Assembly: GCF_000003605.2 (NCBI RefSeq) | Contig: NW_003122849.1 | Location: 1 to 32,212, forward strand | Direction: 5' to 3' | Source of the DNA: Saccoglossus kowalevskii | Taxonomy: Eukaryota; Hemichordata; Enteropneusta; Harrimaniidae | Length of the DNA: 32,212 bases | Shown here: positions 12,800-25,818 of the stretch, in pieces | Layout: each line of letters starts with the position of its first letter | Position numbering within the stretch: the first letter of the stretch is position 1 | The notes under the pieces: generated by a model | Seen by the model: the letters and a program-made list of their open reading frames with translations, nothing else | Database searches by the model: none | What the model was told of the DNA's origin: nothing | Translations under genes and position numbers: made by a program

Positions 12800-13002
12800 A
12801 GACAAAGCTTTACGAACCTTACCCGATGTTAATTTGATAATTTACGGACGGAGCTATACGAACCTTACCCGATTCTAATTTGATAATTTACAGACAGAGC
12901 TATATGAAACTTACCCGATGTTAATTTGATAATTTACGTACAGAGCTATACGAACCTTACCCGATGTTAATTTGCTAATTTACAGGCAGAGCTGTACGTA
13001 CC
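12800..13002. repeat. B cassette 2
   Basis: Marker gattct is at 12871. It has cagacaaagc at its start, gctatatgaaac (others have gaacc) and the tttgctaatttacagg variant, which is shared with the cassettes at 19774, 21752 and 23960. Confidence 0.85.
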
Positions 13003-13581
13003 TTACCCGATGCTAATTTGATAATTTACGGACAGAGCTATACGAACCTTACCCGATGTTAATTTGATAATTTACGGACAGAGCTATACAAACCTTACTC
13101 GATGTTAATTTGATAATTTACGGACAGAGCTGTACGAACCTTACCCAATGATAATTTGATAATTTACGGACAGATCTATACGAACTTTACCCGATGTTAA
13201 TGTGATAATTTACGGACAGAGCTGTACGAACCTTACCCGATGTTAATTTGATAATTTACGGACAGAGCTGTACGAACCTTACACGATGCTAATTTGATTA
13301 TTTACGGACAGAGCTGTACAAACCTTACCTGATGTTAATTTGATAATTGACGGACAGAGCTGTACGAACCTTACCCGATGCTAATTTGATAATTTACGGA
13401 CAGAGCTATATGAACCTTACCCGATGTTAATTTGATAATTTACAGACAGAGCTATACGAACCTTACACGATGCTAATTTGATAATTTACCGGCAGAGCTG
13501 TACGAACCTTACCCGATGCTAATTCGATAATTTACGGACAGAGCTGTACGAACCTTACCCGATGTCAATTTGATAATTTAC

Positions 13582-13784
13582 GGACAAAGCTTTACGAACC
13601 TTACCCGATGTTAATTTGATAATTTACGGACGGAGCTATACGAACCTTACCCGATTCTAATTTGATAATTTACAGACAGAGCTATATGAACCTTACCCGA
13701 TGTTAATTTGATAATTTACGTACAGAGCTATACGAACCTTACCCGATGTTAATTTGATAATTTACAGGCAGAGCTGTACGTACC
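13582..13784. repeat. B cassette 3
   Basis: Marker gattct is at 13653. It follows the common form, with ggacggagc, acagacagagc, cgtacagagc and caggcag. The unit just before it has gatgtcaattt, and a cgggcagagctatacg unit follows it. Confidence 0.85.
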
Positions 13785-14659
13785 TTACCCGATGCTAATT
13801 TGATAATTTACGGGCAGAGCTATACGAACATTACCCGATGTTAATTTGATAATTTACGGACAGAGCTATACAAACCTTACTCGATGTTAATTTGATAATT
13901 TACGGACAGAGCTGTACGAACCTTACCCAATGCTAATTTGATAATTTACGGACAGAGCTATACGAACTTTACCCAATGTTAATGTGATAATTTACGGAGA
14001 GAGCTGTACGACCCTTACCCGATGTTAATTTGATAATTTACGGACAGAGCTGTACGAACCTTACCCGATGTTAATTTGATAATTTACGGACAGAGCTGTA
14101 CGAACCTTACCCGATGCTAATTTGATAATTTAAGGACAGAGCTATACGAACCTTACCCGATGTTAATTTGATAATTTACGGACAGAGCTATACGAATCTT
14201 ACACGATGTTAATTTGATAATTTACGGACGGAGCTGTACGAACCTTACCCGATGTTAATTTGATAATTTACGGACAGAGCTGTACGAACCTTACCTGATG
14301 CTAATTTGATAATTTACGGATAGAGCTATACGAACCTTACCCGATGTTAATTTGACAATTTACGGACAGAGCTATACGAACCTTACACGATGCTAATTTG
14401 ATAATTTACCGGCAGAGCTGTACGAACCTTTCCCGATGCTAATTCGATAATTTACGGACAGAGCTGTACGAACCTTACCCGATGTTAATTTGATAATTTA
14501 CGGACAAAGCTTTACGAACCTTACCCGATGTTAATTTGATAATTTACGGACGGAGCTATACGAACCTTACACGATGCTAATTTGATAATTTACGGACAGA
14601 GCTATACGAACCTTACCCGATGCTAATTTGATAATTTACGGACAGAGCTATACGAACCT

Positions 14660-15080
14660 TACCCGATGTTAATTTTATAATTTATGGACAGAGCTATACC
14701 AACCTTACACGATGATAATTTGCGGACAGAGATATACCAACCTTACCCGATGCTAATTTAATAATATATGGACAGAGCTGTACGACCCTTACCCGATGCT
14801 AATTTGATAATTAACGGACAGAGCTATACGAACCTTACCCGATGTTAATTTGATAATTTACGAACAGAGCTGTACGAACCTAACCCGATGCTAATTTGAT
14901 AATTTATGGACAGAGCTGTTCGAACCTTACGCGATGTTAATTTGAAAATATACGGACAGAGCTCTACGAAACATACACGATGGTAATTTGATAATTTACG
15001 GACAGAGCTGTACAAACCTTACCCGATGTTAATTTGATATTTACGGGCAGAGATGTACGAACCTTACCCGATGCTAATTT
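14660..15080. repeat. Family A core shortened by two units
   Basis: The 38-bp unit is at 14711 and the 45-bp unit at 15036, a span of 325 bp, which is 92 bp (two units) less than the standard 417. The missing units lie after aatatatgg (about 14769), where the array jumps straight to the gacccttaccc unit and omits the gctgtacgaacc and gctatatgaaac units. No complete left module precedes it; the array enters from family B at about 14560. Confidence 0.85.
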
Positions 15081-15684
15081 GATAATTTACGGACAGAGCT
15101 ATACGAACCTTACCCGATGTTAATTTGATAATTTACGGGCAGAGCTATACAAACCTTACTCGATGTTAATTTGATAATTTACGGACAGAGCTGTACGAAC
15201 CTTACCCAATGCTAATTTGATAATTTACGGACAGAGCTATACGAACTTTACCCGATGTTAATGTGATAATTTACGGACAGAGCTGTACGAACCTTACCCG
15301 ATGTTAATTTGATAATTTACGGACAGAGCTGTACGAACCTTACCCGATGCTAATTTGATTATTTACGGACAGAGCTGTACAAACCTTACCTGATGTTAAT
15401 TTGATAATTGACGGACAGAGCTGTACGAACCTTACCCGATGCTAATTTGATAATTTACGGACAGAGCTATATGAACCTTGCCCGGTGTTAATTTGATAAT
15501 TTACGGACAGAGCTATACGAACCTTACCCGATGTTAATTTGATAATTTACGGACAGAGCTGTACGAACCTTACACGACGTTAATTTGATAATTTACGGAC
15601 AGAGCTGTACGGACCTTACCCGATGTTAATTTGATAATTTACGGACAGAGCTGTACGAACCTTACCCGATGCTAATTTGATAAT

Positions 15685-16450
15685 TTACAGACAGAGCTAT
15701 ATGAACCTTACCCAATGTTAATTTGATAATTTACGGACAGAGCTATACGAACCTTACCCGATGTTAATTTGACAATTTACGGACAGAGCTATACGAACCT
15801 TACCAGATGCTAAATTGATAATTTACAGACAGAGCTATATGAACCTTACCCAATGTTAATTTGATAATTTACGGACAGTGCTATACGAACCTCACCCGAT
15901 GCTAATTTGATAATTTACGGACAGAGCTATACGAACCTTACCCGATGTTAATTTTATAATTTATGGACAGAGCTATACCAACCTTACACGATGATAATTT
16001 GCGGACAGAGATATACCAACCTTACCCGATGCTAATTTAATAATATATGGACAGAGCTGTACGAACCTTACCCGATGCTAATTTGATAATTTACGGACAG
16101 AGCTATATGAAACTTACCCGATGTTAATTTGATAATTTATGGACAGAGCTGTACGACCCTTACCCGATGCTAATTTGATAATTAACGGACAGAGCTATAC
16201 GAACCTTACCCGATGTTAATTTGATAATTTACGAACAGAGCTGTACGAACCTAACCCGATGCTAATTTGATAATTTATGGACATAGCTGTTCGAACCTTA
16301 CGCGATGTTAATTTGAAAATATACGGACAGAGCTCTACGAAACATACACGATGGTAATTTGATAATTTACGGAAAGAGCTGTACAAACCTTACCCGATGT
16401 TAATTTGATATTTACGGGCAGAGATGTACGAACCTTACCCGATGCTAATT
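15685..16450. repeat. Partial left module and full-length family A core
   Basis: Only the last part of a left module is present (gctatatgaacc/acccaatgtt, doubled around 15690 and 15835, with cagatgctaaattg at about 15806). The 38-bp unit is at 15990 and the 45-bp unit at 16407, the standard 417-bp span. The previous 38-bp unit is 1279 bp upstream (28 units including one 38-bp and one 45-bp form). Single variants include acagtgct (about 15877), acatagct and ggaaagagct. Confidence 0.83.
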
Positions 16451-17657
16451 TGATAATTTACAGACAGAGCTATACGAACCTTACCCGATGTTAATTTGAT
16501 AATTTACGGACAGAGCTATACAAACCTTACTCGATGTTAATTTGATAATTTACGGACAGAGCTGTACGAACCTTACCCAATGCTAATTTGATAATTTACG
16601 GACAGAGCTATACGAACTTTACCCGATGTTAATGTGATAATTTACGGACAGAGCTGTACGAACCTTACCCGATGTTAATTTGATAATTTACGGACAGAGC
16701 TGTACGAACCTTACCCGATGCTAATTTGATTATTTACGGACAGAGCTGTACAAACCTTACCTGATGTTAATTTGATAATTGACGGACAGAGCTGTACGAA
16801 CCTTACCCGATGCTAATTTGATAATTTACGGACAGAGCTATATGAACCTTACCCGGTGTTAATTTGATAGTTTACGGATAGAGCTATACGAACCTTACCC
16901 GATGTTAATTTGACAATTTACGGACAGAGCTGTACGAACCTTACCCGATGTTAATTTGATAATTTACGGACAGAGCTGTACGAACCTTACCCGATGCTAA
17001 TTTGATAATTTAAGGACAGAGCTATACGAACCTTACCCGATGTTAATTTGATAATTTACGGACAGAGCTATACGAACCTTACACGATGTTAATTTGATAA
17101 TTTACGGACAGAGCTGTACGAACCTTACCCGATGTTAATTTGATAATTTACGGACAGAGCTGTACGAACCTTACCCGATGCTAATTTGATAGTTTACGGA
17201 TAGAGCTATACGAACCTTACCCGATGTTAATTTGACAATTTACGGACAGAGCTATACGAACCTTACACGATGCTAATTTGATAATTTACGGACAGAGCAA
17301 TACGAACCTTACCCGATATTAAATTGATAATTTACGGACAGAGCTGCACGAAGCTTACCTGATGCTAATTTGATAATTTACGGACAGAGCTATACGAACC
17401 TTACCCGATGTTAATTTGATAATTTACGGACAGAGCTGTACGAACCTTACCCGATGTTAATTTGATAACTTACGGACAGAGCTGTACGAACCTTTCCCGA
17501 TGCTAATTTGATAATTTACAGACAGAGCTATACGAACCTAACACGATGCTAATTTGATAATTTACCGGCAGAGCTGTACGAACCTTACCCGATGCTAATT
17601 CGATAATTTACGGACAGAGCTGTACGAACCTTACCCGATGTGAATTTGATAATTTAC

Positions 17658-17860
17658 GGACAAAGCTTTACGAACCTTACCCGATGTTAATTTGATAATT
17701 TACGGACGGACCTATACGAACCTTACCCGATTCTAATTTGATAATTTACAGATAGAGCTATACGAACCTTACCCGATGTTAATTTGATAATTTACGTACA
17801 GAGCTATACGAACCTTACCCGATGTTAATTTGATAATTTACAGGCAGAGCTGTACGTACC
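17658..17860. repeat. B cassette 4
   Basis: Marker gattct is at 17729. It has the ggacggacc and acagatagagc variants shared with cassettes 1 and 11, but reads gctatacgaacc after gatag where those read gctatatgaacc. The unit before it has gatgtgaattt. Confidence 0.85.
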
Positions 17861-18577
17861 TTACCCGATGCTAATTTGATAATTTACGGACAGAGCTATA
17901 CGAACCTTACCCGATGTTAATTTGATAATTTACGGACAGAGCTATACAAACCTTACTCGATGTTAATTTGATAATTTACGGACAGAGCTGTACGAACCTT
18001 ACCCAATGCTAATTTGATAATTTACGGACAGAGCTATACGAACCTTACCCGATGTTAATTTGATAATTTACGGACAGAGCTATACAAACCTTACTCGATG
18101 CTAATTTGATAATTTACGGACAGAGCTAGACGAACCTTACCCGATGTTAATTTGATAATGTACGGACAGAGCTATACGAACCATACTCGATGTTAATGTG
18201 ATAATTTACGGACAGAGCTGTACGAACCTTACCCGATGTTAATTTGATAATTTACGGACAGAGCTGCACGAACCTTACCCAATGCTAATTTGATTATTTA
18301 CGGACAGAGCTGTACAAACCTTACCTGATGTTAATTTGATAATTGACGGACAGAGCTGTACGAACCTTACCCGATGCTAATTTGATAATTTACGGACAGA
18401 GCTATATGAACCTTACCCGATGTTAATTTGATAATTTACAGACAGAGCTATACGAACCTTACACGATGCTAATTTGATAATTTACCGGCAGAGCTGTACG
18501 AACCTTACCCGATGCTAATTCGATAATTTACGGACAGAGCTGTACGAACCTTACCCGATGTTAATTTGATGATTTAC

Positions 18578-18780
18578 GGACAAAGCTTTACGAACCTTAC
18601 CCGATGTTAATTTGATAATTTACGGACGGAGCTATACGAACCTTACCCGATTCTAATTTAATAATTTACAGACAGAGCTATATGAACCTTACCCGATGTT
18701 AATTTGATAATTTACGTACAGAGCTATACGAACCTTACCCGATGTTAATTTGATAATTTACAGGCAGAGCTGTACGTACC
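18578..18780. repeat. B cassette 5
   Basis: Marker gattct is at 18649 and is followed by aatttaataa instead of aatttgataa, a variant shared with the cassettes at 25616 and 28828. The unit before it has the private change gatgatttacgg (about 18569). Confidence 0.85.
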
Positions 18781-19773
18781 TTACCCGATGCTAATTTGAT
18801 AATTTACGGACAGAGCTATACGAACCTTACCCGATGTTAATTTGATAATTTACGGACAGAGCTATACAAACCTTACGCGATGTTAATTTGATAATTTACG
18901 TACAGAGCTGTACGAACCTTACCCAATGCTAATTTGATAATTTACGGACAGAGCTATACGAACTTTACCCGATGTTAATGTGATAATTTACGGACAGAGC
19001 TGTACGAACCTTACCCGATGTTAATTTGATAATTTACGGACAGAGCTGTACGAACCTTACCCGATGCTAATTTGATAATTTAAGGACAGAGCTATACGAA
19101 CCTTACCCGATGTTAATTTGATAATTTACGGACAGAGCTATACGAATCTTACACGATGTTAATTTGATAAATTACGGACAGAGCTATACGAACCTTACCC
19201 GATGCTAATTTGATAATTTACGGATAGAGCTATACGAACCTTACCCGATGTTAATTTGACAATTTACGGACAGAGCTATACGAACCTTACACGATGCTAA
19301 TTTGATAATTTACGGACAGAGCAATACGAACCTTACCCGATGTTAATTTGATAATTTACGGACAGAGCTGTACGAAGCTTACCTGATGCTAATTTGATAA
19401 TTTACGGACAGAGCTATACGAACCTTACCCGATGTTAATTTGATAATTTACGGACAGAGCTGTACGAACCTTACCCGATGTTAATTTGATAACTTACGGA
19501 CAGAGCTGTACGAACCTTACCCGATGTTAATTTGATAATTTACGGACAAAGCTTTACGAACCTTACCCGATGTTAATTTGATAATTTACAGACAGAGCTA
19601 TACGAACCTTACCCGATGCTAATTTAATAATTTACAGACAGAGCTATACGAACCTTACACGATGCTAATTTGATAATTTACCGGAAGAGCTGTACGAACT
19701 TTACCCGATGCTATTTCGATAATTTACGGACAGAGCTGTACGAACCTTACCCGATGTTAATTTGATAATTTAC

Positions 19774-19976
19774 GGACAAAGCTTTACGAACCTTACCCGA
19801 TGTTAATTTGATAATTTACGGACGGAGCTATACGAACCTTACCCGATTCTAATTTGATAATTTACAGACAGAGCTATATGAACCTTACCCGATGTTAATT
19901 TGATAATTTACGTACAGAGCTATACGAACCTTACCCGATGTTAATTTGCTAATTTACAGGCAGAGCTGTACGTACC
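19774..19976. repeat. B cassette 6
   Basis: Marker gattct is at 19845. It carries tttgctaatttacagg near its end, shared with cassettes 2, 8 and 10. It is the first cassette of the first 43-unit period. Confidence 0.85.
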
Positions 19977-20279
19977 TTACCCGATGCTAATTTGATAATT
20001 TACGGACAGAGCTATACGAACCTTACCCGATGTTAATTTGATAATTTACGGACAGAGCTATACAAACCTTACTCGATGTTAATTTGATAATTTACGGACA
20101 GAGCTGTACGAACCTTACCCAATGCTAATTTGATAATTTACGGACAGATCTATACGAACTTTACCCGATGTTAATGTGATAATTTACGGACAGAGCTGTA
20201 CGAACCTTACCCGATGTTAATTTGATAATTTACGGACAGAGCTGTACGAACCTTACCCGATGTTAATTTGATAATTTAC

Positions 20280-20482
20280 GGACAAAGCTTTACGAACCTT
20301 ACCCGATGTTAATTTGATAATTTACGGACGGAGCTATACGAACCGTACCCGATTCTAATTTGATAATTTACAGACAGAGCTATATGAACCTTACCCGATG
20401 TTAATTTGATAATTTACGTACAGAGCTATACGAACCTTACCCGATGTTAATTTGATAATTTACAGACAGAGCTGTACGTACC
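20280..20482. repeat. B cassette 7
   Basis: Marker gattct is at 20351 and is preceded by aaccgtaccc, a variant shared only with the cassette at 22258 one period later. It has acagacagagctg where other copies have acaggcagagctg before gtacgtacc. Confidence 0.85.
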
Positions 20483-21751
20483 TTACCCGATGCTAATTTG
20501 ATAATTTACGGACAGAGCTATACGAACCTTACCCGATGTTAATTTGATAATTTACGGACAGAGCTATACAAACCTTACTCGATGTTAATTTGATAATTTA
20601 CGGATAGAGCTGTACGAACCTTACCCAATGCTAATTTGATAATTTACGGACAGAGCTATACGAACTTTACCCGATGTTAATGTGATAATTTACGGACAGA
20701 GCTGTACGAACCTTACCCGATGTTAATTTGATAATTTACGGACAGAGCTGTACGAACCTTACCCGATGCTAATTTGATAATTTAAGGACAGAGCTATACA
20801 AACCTTACTCGATGTTAATTTGATAATTTACGGACAGAGCTGTACGAACCTTACCCAATGCTAATTTGATAATTTACGGACAGAGCTATACGAACTTTAC
20901 CCGATGTTAATGTGATAATTTACGGACAGAGCTGTACGAACCTTACCCGATGTTAATTTGGTAATTTACGGACAGAGCTGTACGAACCTTACCCGATGCT
21001 AATTTGATAATTTAAGGACAGAGCTATACGAACCTTACCCGATATTAATTTGATAATTTACGGACAGAGCTATACGAATCTTACACGATGTTAATTTGAT
21101 AAATTACGGACAGAGCTGTACGAACCTTACCCGATGTTAATTTGATAATTTACGGACAGAGCTATACGAACCTTACCCGATGCTAATTTGATAATTTACG
21201 GATAGAGCTATACGAACCTTACCCGATGTTAATTTGACAATTTACGGACAGAGCTATACGAACCATACACAATGCTAATTTGATAATTTACGGACAGAGC
21301 AATACGAACCTTATACGATATTAATTTGATAATTTACGGACAGAGCTGTACGAAGCTTACCTGATGCTAATTTGATAATTTACGGACAGAGCTATACGAA
21401 CCTTACCCGATGTTAATTTGATAATTTACGGTCAGAGCTGTACGAACCTTACCCGATGTTAATTTGATAACTTACGGACAGAGCTGTACGAACCTTACCC
21501 GATGTTAATTTGATAATTTACGGACAAAGCTTTACGAACCTTACCCGATGTTAATTTGATAATTTACAGACAGAGCTATACGAACCTTACCCGATGCTAA
21601 TTTAATAATTTACAGACAGAGCTATACGAACCTTACACGATGCTAATTTGATAATTTACCGGCAGAGCTGTACGAACTTTACCCGATGCTATTTCGATAA
21701 TTTACGGACAGAGCTGTACGAACCTTACCCGATGTTAATTTGATAATTTAC

Positions 21752-21954
21752 GGACAAAGCTTTACGAACCTTACCCGATGTTAATTTGATAATTTACGGA
21801 CGGAGCTATACGAACCTTACCCGATTCTAATTTGATAATTTACAGACAGAGCTATATGAACCTTACTCGATGTTAATTTGATAATTTACGTACAGAGCTA
21901 TACGAACCTTACCCGATGTTAATTTGCTAATTTACAGGCAGAGCTGTACGTACC
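21752..21954. repeat. B cassette 8
   Basis: Marker gattct is at 21823, exactly 1978 bp after cassette 6, with the same tttgctaatt variant. A private change gives ccttactcgatg after gctatatgaa. Confidence 0.85.
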
Positions 21955-22257
21955 TTACCCGATGCTAATTTGATAATTTACGGACAGAGCTATACGAACC
22001 TTACCCGATGTTAATTTGATAATTTACGGACAGAGCTATACAAACCTTACTCGATGTTAATTTGATAATTTACGGACAGAGCTGTACGAACCTTACCCAA
22101 TGCTAATTTGATAATTTACGGACAGATCTATACGAACTTTACCCGATGTTAATGTGATAATTTACGGACAGAGCTGTACGAACCTTACCCGATGTTAATT
22201 TGATAATTTACGGACAGAGCTGTACGAACCTTACCCGATGTTAATTTGATAATTTAC

Positions 22258-22460
22258 GGACAAAGCTTTACGAACCTTACCCGATGTTAATTTGATAATT
22301 TACGGACGGAGCTATACGAACCGTACCCGATTCTAATTTGATAATTTACAGACAGAGCTATATGAACCTTACCCGATGTTAATTTGATAATTTACGTACA
22401 GAGCTATACGAACCTTACCCGATGTTAAGTTGATAATTTACAGGCAGAGCTGTACGTACC
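22258..22460. repeat. B cassette 9
   Basis: Marker gattct is at 22329, exactly 1978 bp after cassette 7, with the same aaccgtaccc variant. It has a private gttaagttgataa (about 22427). Confidence 0.85.
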
Positions 22461-23216
22461 TTACCCGATGCTAATTTGATAATTTACGGACAGAGCTATA
22501 CGAACCTTACCCGATGTTAATTTGATAATTTACGGACAGAGCTATACAAACCTTACTCGATGTTAATTTGATAATTTACGGACAGAGCTGTACGAACCTT
22601 ACCCAATGCTAATTTGATAATTTACGGACAGAGCTATACGAACTTTACCCGATGTTAATGTGATAATTTACGGACAGAGCTGTACGAACCTTACCCGATG
22701 TTAATTTGATAATTTACGGGCAGAGCTGTACGAACCTTACCCAATGCTAATTTGATAATTTAAGGACAGAGCTATACAAACCTTACTCGATGTTAATTTG
22801 ATAATTTACGGACAGAGCTGTACGAACCTTACCCAATGCTAATTTGATAATTTACGGACAGAGCTATACGAACTTTACCCGATGTTAATGTGATAATTTA
22901 CGGACAGAGCTGTACGAACCTTACCCGATGTTAATTTGATAATTTACGGACAGAGCTGTACGAACCTTACCCGATGCTAATTTGATAATTTAAGGACAGA
23001 GCTATACGAACCTTACCCGATGTTAATTTGATAATTTACGGACAGAGCTATACGAATCTTACACGATGTTAATTTGATAAATTACGGACAGAGCTGTACG
23101 AACCTTACCCGATGTTAATTTGATAATTTACGGACAGAGCTATACGAACCTTACCCGATGCTAATTTGATAATTTACGGATAGAGCTATACGAACCTTAC
23201 CCGATGTTAATTTGAC

Positions 23217-23676
23217 AATTTACGGACAGAGCTATACGAACCTTACACGATGCTAATTTGATAATTTACGGACAGAGCAATACGAACCTTACCCGATATT
23301 AATTTGATAATTTACGGACAGAGCTGTACGAAGCTTACCTGATGCTAATTTGATAATTTACGGACAGAGCTATACGAACCTTACCCGATGTTAATTTGAT
23401 AATTTACGGACAGAGCTGTACGAACCTTACCCGATGATAATTTGATAACTTACGGACAGAGCTATACGAACCTTACACGATGCTAATTTGATAATTTACG
23501 GACAGAGCAATACGAACCTTACCCGATATTAATTTGATAATTTACGGACAGAGCTGTACGAAGCTAACCTGATGCTAATTTGATAATTTACGGACAGAGC
23601 TATACGAACCTTACCCGATGTTAATTTGATAATTTACGGACAGAGCTGTACGAACCTTACCCGATGTTAATTTGAT
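23217..23676. repeat. Five-unit (230-bp) tandem duplication
   Basis: The block with gctatacg/acacgatgct, gcaatacg, gaagctt, gctatacg and gataactta units occurs twice in direct succession. The gagcaatacg marker is at 23275 and 23505, exactly 230 bp (5 x 46) apart. Minor differences are gatgataattt (about 23436) in the first copy and gaagctaacc (about 23561) in the second. The earlier 43-unit periods have this block once. Confidence 0.88.
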
Positions 23677-23959
23677 AACTTACGGACAGAGCTGTACGAA
23701 CCTTACCCGATGTTAATTTGATAATTTACGGACAAAGCTTTACGAACCTTACCCGATGTTAATTTGATAATTTACAGACAGAGCTATACGAACCTTACCC
23801 GATGCTAATTTAATAATTTACAGACAGAGCTATACGAAACTTACACGATGCTAATTTGATAATTTACCGGCAGAGCTGTACGAACTTTACCCGATGCTAT
23901 TTCGATAATTTACGGAAAGAGCTGTACGAACCTTACCCGATGTTAATTTGATAATTTAC

Positions 23960-24162
23960 GGACAAAGCTTTACGAACCTTACCCGATGTTAATTTGATAA
24001 TTTACGGACGGAGCTATACGAACCTTACCCGATTCTAATTTGATAATTTACAGACAGAGCTATATGAACCTTACCCGATGTTAATTTGATAATTTACGTA
24101 CAGAGCTATACGAACCTTACCCGATGTTAATTTGCTAATTTACAGGCAGAGCTGTACGTACC
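23960..24162. repeat. B cassette 10
   Basis: Marker gattct is at 24031, with the tttgctaatt variant. The cassette and the units that follow it, including acccaatgataattt (24304) and acagatctatacg, match 12800-13400 at offset 11160. Confidence 0.85.
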
Positions 24163-24695
24163 TTACCCGATGCTAATTTGATAATTTACGGACAGAGCTA
24201 TACGAACCTTACCCGATGTTAATTTGATAATTTACGGACAGAGCTATACAAACCTTACTCGATGTTAATTTGATAATTTACGGACAGAGCTGTACGAACC
24301 TTACCCAATGATAATTTGATAATTTACGGACAGATCTATACGAACTTTACCCGATGTTAATGTGATAATTTACGGACAGAGCTGTACGAACCTTACCCGA
24401 TGTTAATTTGATAATTTACGGACAGAGCTGTACGAACCTTACCCGATGCTAATTTGATTATTTACGGACAGAGCTGTACAAACCTTACCTGATGTTAATT
24501 TGATAATTGACGGACAGAGCTGTACGAACCTTACCCGATGCTAATATGATAATTTACAGACAGAGCTATACGAACCTTACACGATGCTAATTTGATAATT
24601 TACCGGCAGAGCTGTACGAACCTTACCCGATGCTAATTCGATAATTTACGGACAGAGCTGTACGAACCTTACCCGATGTTAATTTGATAATTTAC

Positions 24696-24898
24696 GGACA
24701 AAGCTTTACGAACCTTACCCGATGTTAATTTGATAATTTACGGACGGACCTATACGAACCTTACCCGATTCTAATTTGATAATTTACAGATAGAGCTATA
24801 TGAACCTTACCCGATGTTAATTTGATAATTTACGTACAGAGCTATACGAACCTTACCCGATGTTAATTTGATAATTTACAGGCAGAGCTGTACGTACC
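24696..24898. repeat. B cassette 11
   Basis: Marker gattct is at 24767, with ggacggacc and acagatagagctatatg exactly as in cassette 1. It is followed by tttaaggacagagcttt, a private change. Confidence 0.85.
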
Positions 24899-25615
24899 TT
24901 ACCCGATGCTAATTTGATAATTTAAGGACAGAGCTTTACGAACCTTACCCGATGTTAATTTGATAATTTACGGACAGAGCTATACAAACCTTACTCGATG
25001 TTAATTTGATAATTTACGGACAGAGCTGTACGAACCTTACCCAATGCTAATTTGATAATTTACGGACAGAGCTATACGAACCTTACCCGATGTTAATTTG
25101 ATAATTTACGGACAGAGCTATACAAACCTTACTCGATGCTAATTTGATAATTTACGGACAGAGCTATACGAACCTTACCCGATGTTAATTTGATAATGTA
25201 CGGACAGAGCTATACGAACCATACCCGATGTTAATTTGATAATTTACGGACAGAGCTATACAAACCCTACTCGATGTTAATTTGATAATTTACGGACAGA
25301 GCTGCACGAACCTTACCCAATGCTAATTTGATTATTTACGGACAGAGCTGTACAAACCTTACCTGATGTTAATTTGATAATTGACGGACAGAGCTGTACG
25401 AACCTTACCCGATGCTAATTTGATAATTTACGGACAGAGCTATATGAACCTTACCCGATGTTAATTTGATAATTTACAGACAGAGCTATACGAACCTTAC
25501 ACGATGCTAATTTGATAATTTACCGGCAGAGCTGTACGAACCTTACCCGATGCTAATTCGATAATTTACGGACAGAGCTGTACGAACCTTACCCGATGTT
25601 AATTTGATAATTTAC

Positions 25616-25818
25616 GGACAAAGCTTTACGAACCTTACCCGATGTTAATTTGATAATTTACGGACGGAGCTATACGAACCTTACCCGATTCTAATTTAAT
25701 AATTTACAGACAGAGCTATATGAACCTTACCCGATGTTAATTTGATAATTTACGTACAGAGCTATACGAACCTTACCCGATGTTAATTTGATAATTTACA
25801 GGCAGAGCTGTACGTACC
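25616..25818. repeat. B cassette 12
   Basis: Marker gattct is at 25687 and is followed by aatttaataa, as in cassettes 5 and 13. It lies 7038 bp after cassette 5. Confidence 0.85.

Larger units (their letters stand above)
11930..14560. repeat. Family B block with three cassettes at 782-bp spacing
   Basis: Three B cassettes have their gattct markers at 12089, 12871 and 13653, equally spaced by 782 bp (17 units). Between them lie ordinary units and the ccggcagag/aattcgat pair. The first section (about 12000-12800) matches 17640-18440 at offset 5640. The second (12871-13400) matches 24031-24560 at offset 11160. The block ends near 14560, where a ggacggagc unit continues with acacgatgct instead of acccgattct. 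Confidence 0.8.
19191..24320. repeat. 43-unit higher-order repeat (1978 bp), about 2.5 copies
   Basis: Markers repeat at a constant 1978 bp (43 x 46). Examples are the cassette markers 19845/21823 and 20351/22329, the gaatcttacacg units 21076/23054 and the tttaaggac-gctataca units near 20784/22762. In the third copy the offset grows to 2208 bp (21823 to 24031), because five units are duplicated at about 23217-23676. Each period contains two B cassettes 506 bp apart. Outer limits are approximate. Confidence 0.82.

Noticed and set aside
14870-14890. Telomere-like acctaaccc in family A cores
   Set aside because: It is a single t-to-a change of the normal accttaccc and occurs once per core, never in tandem, so it is not telomeric repeat.
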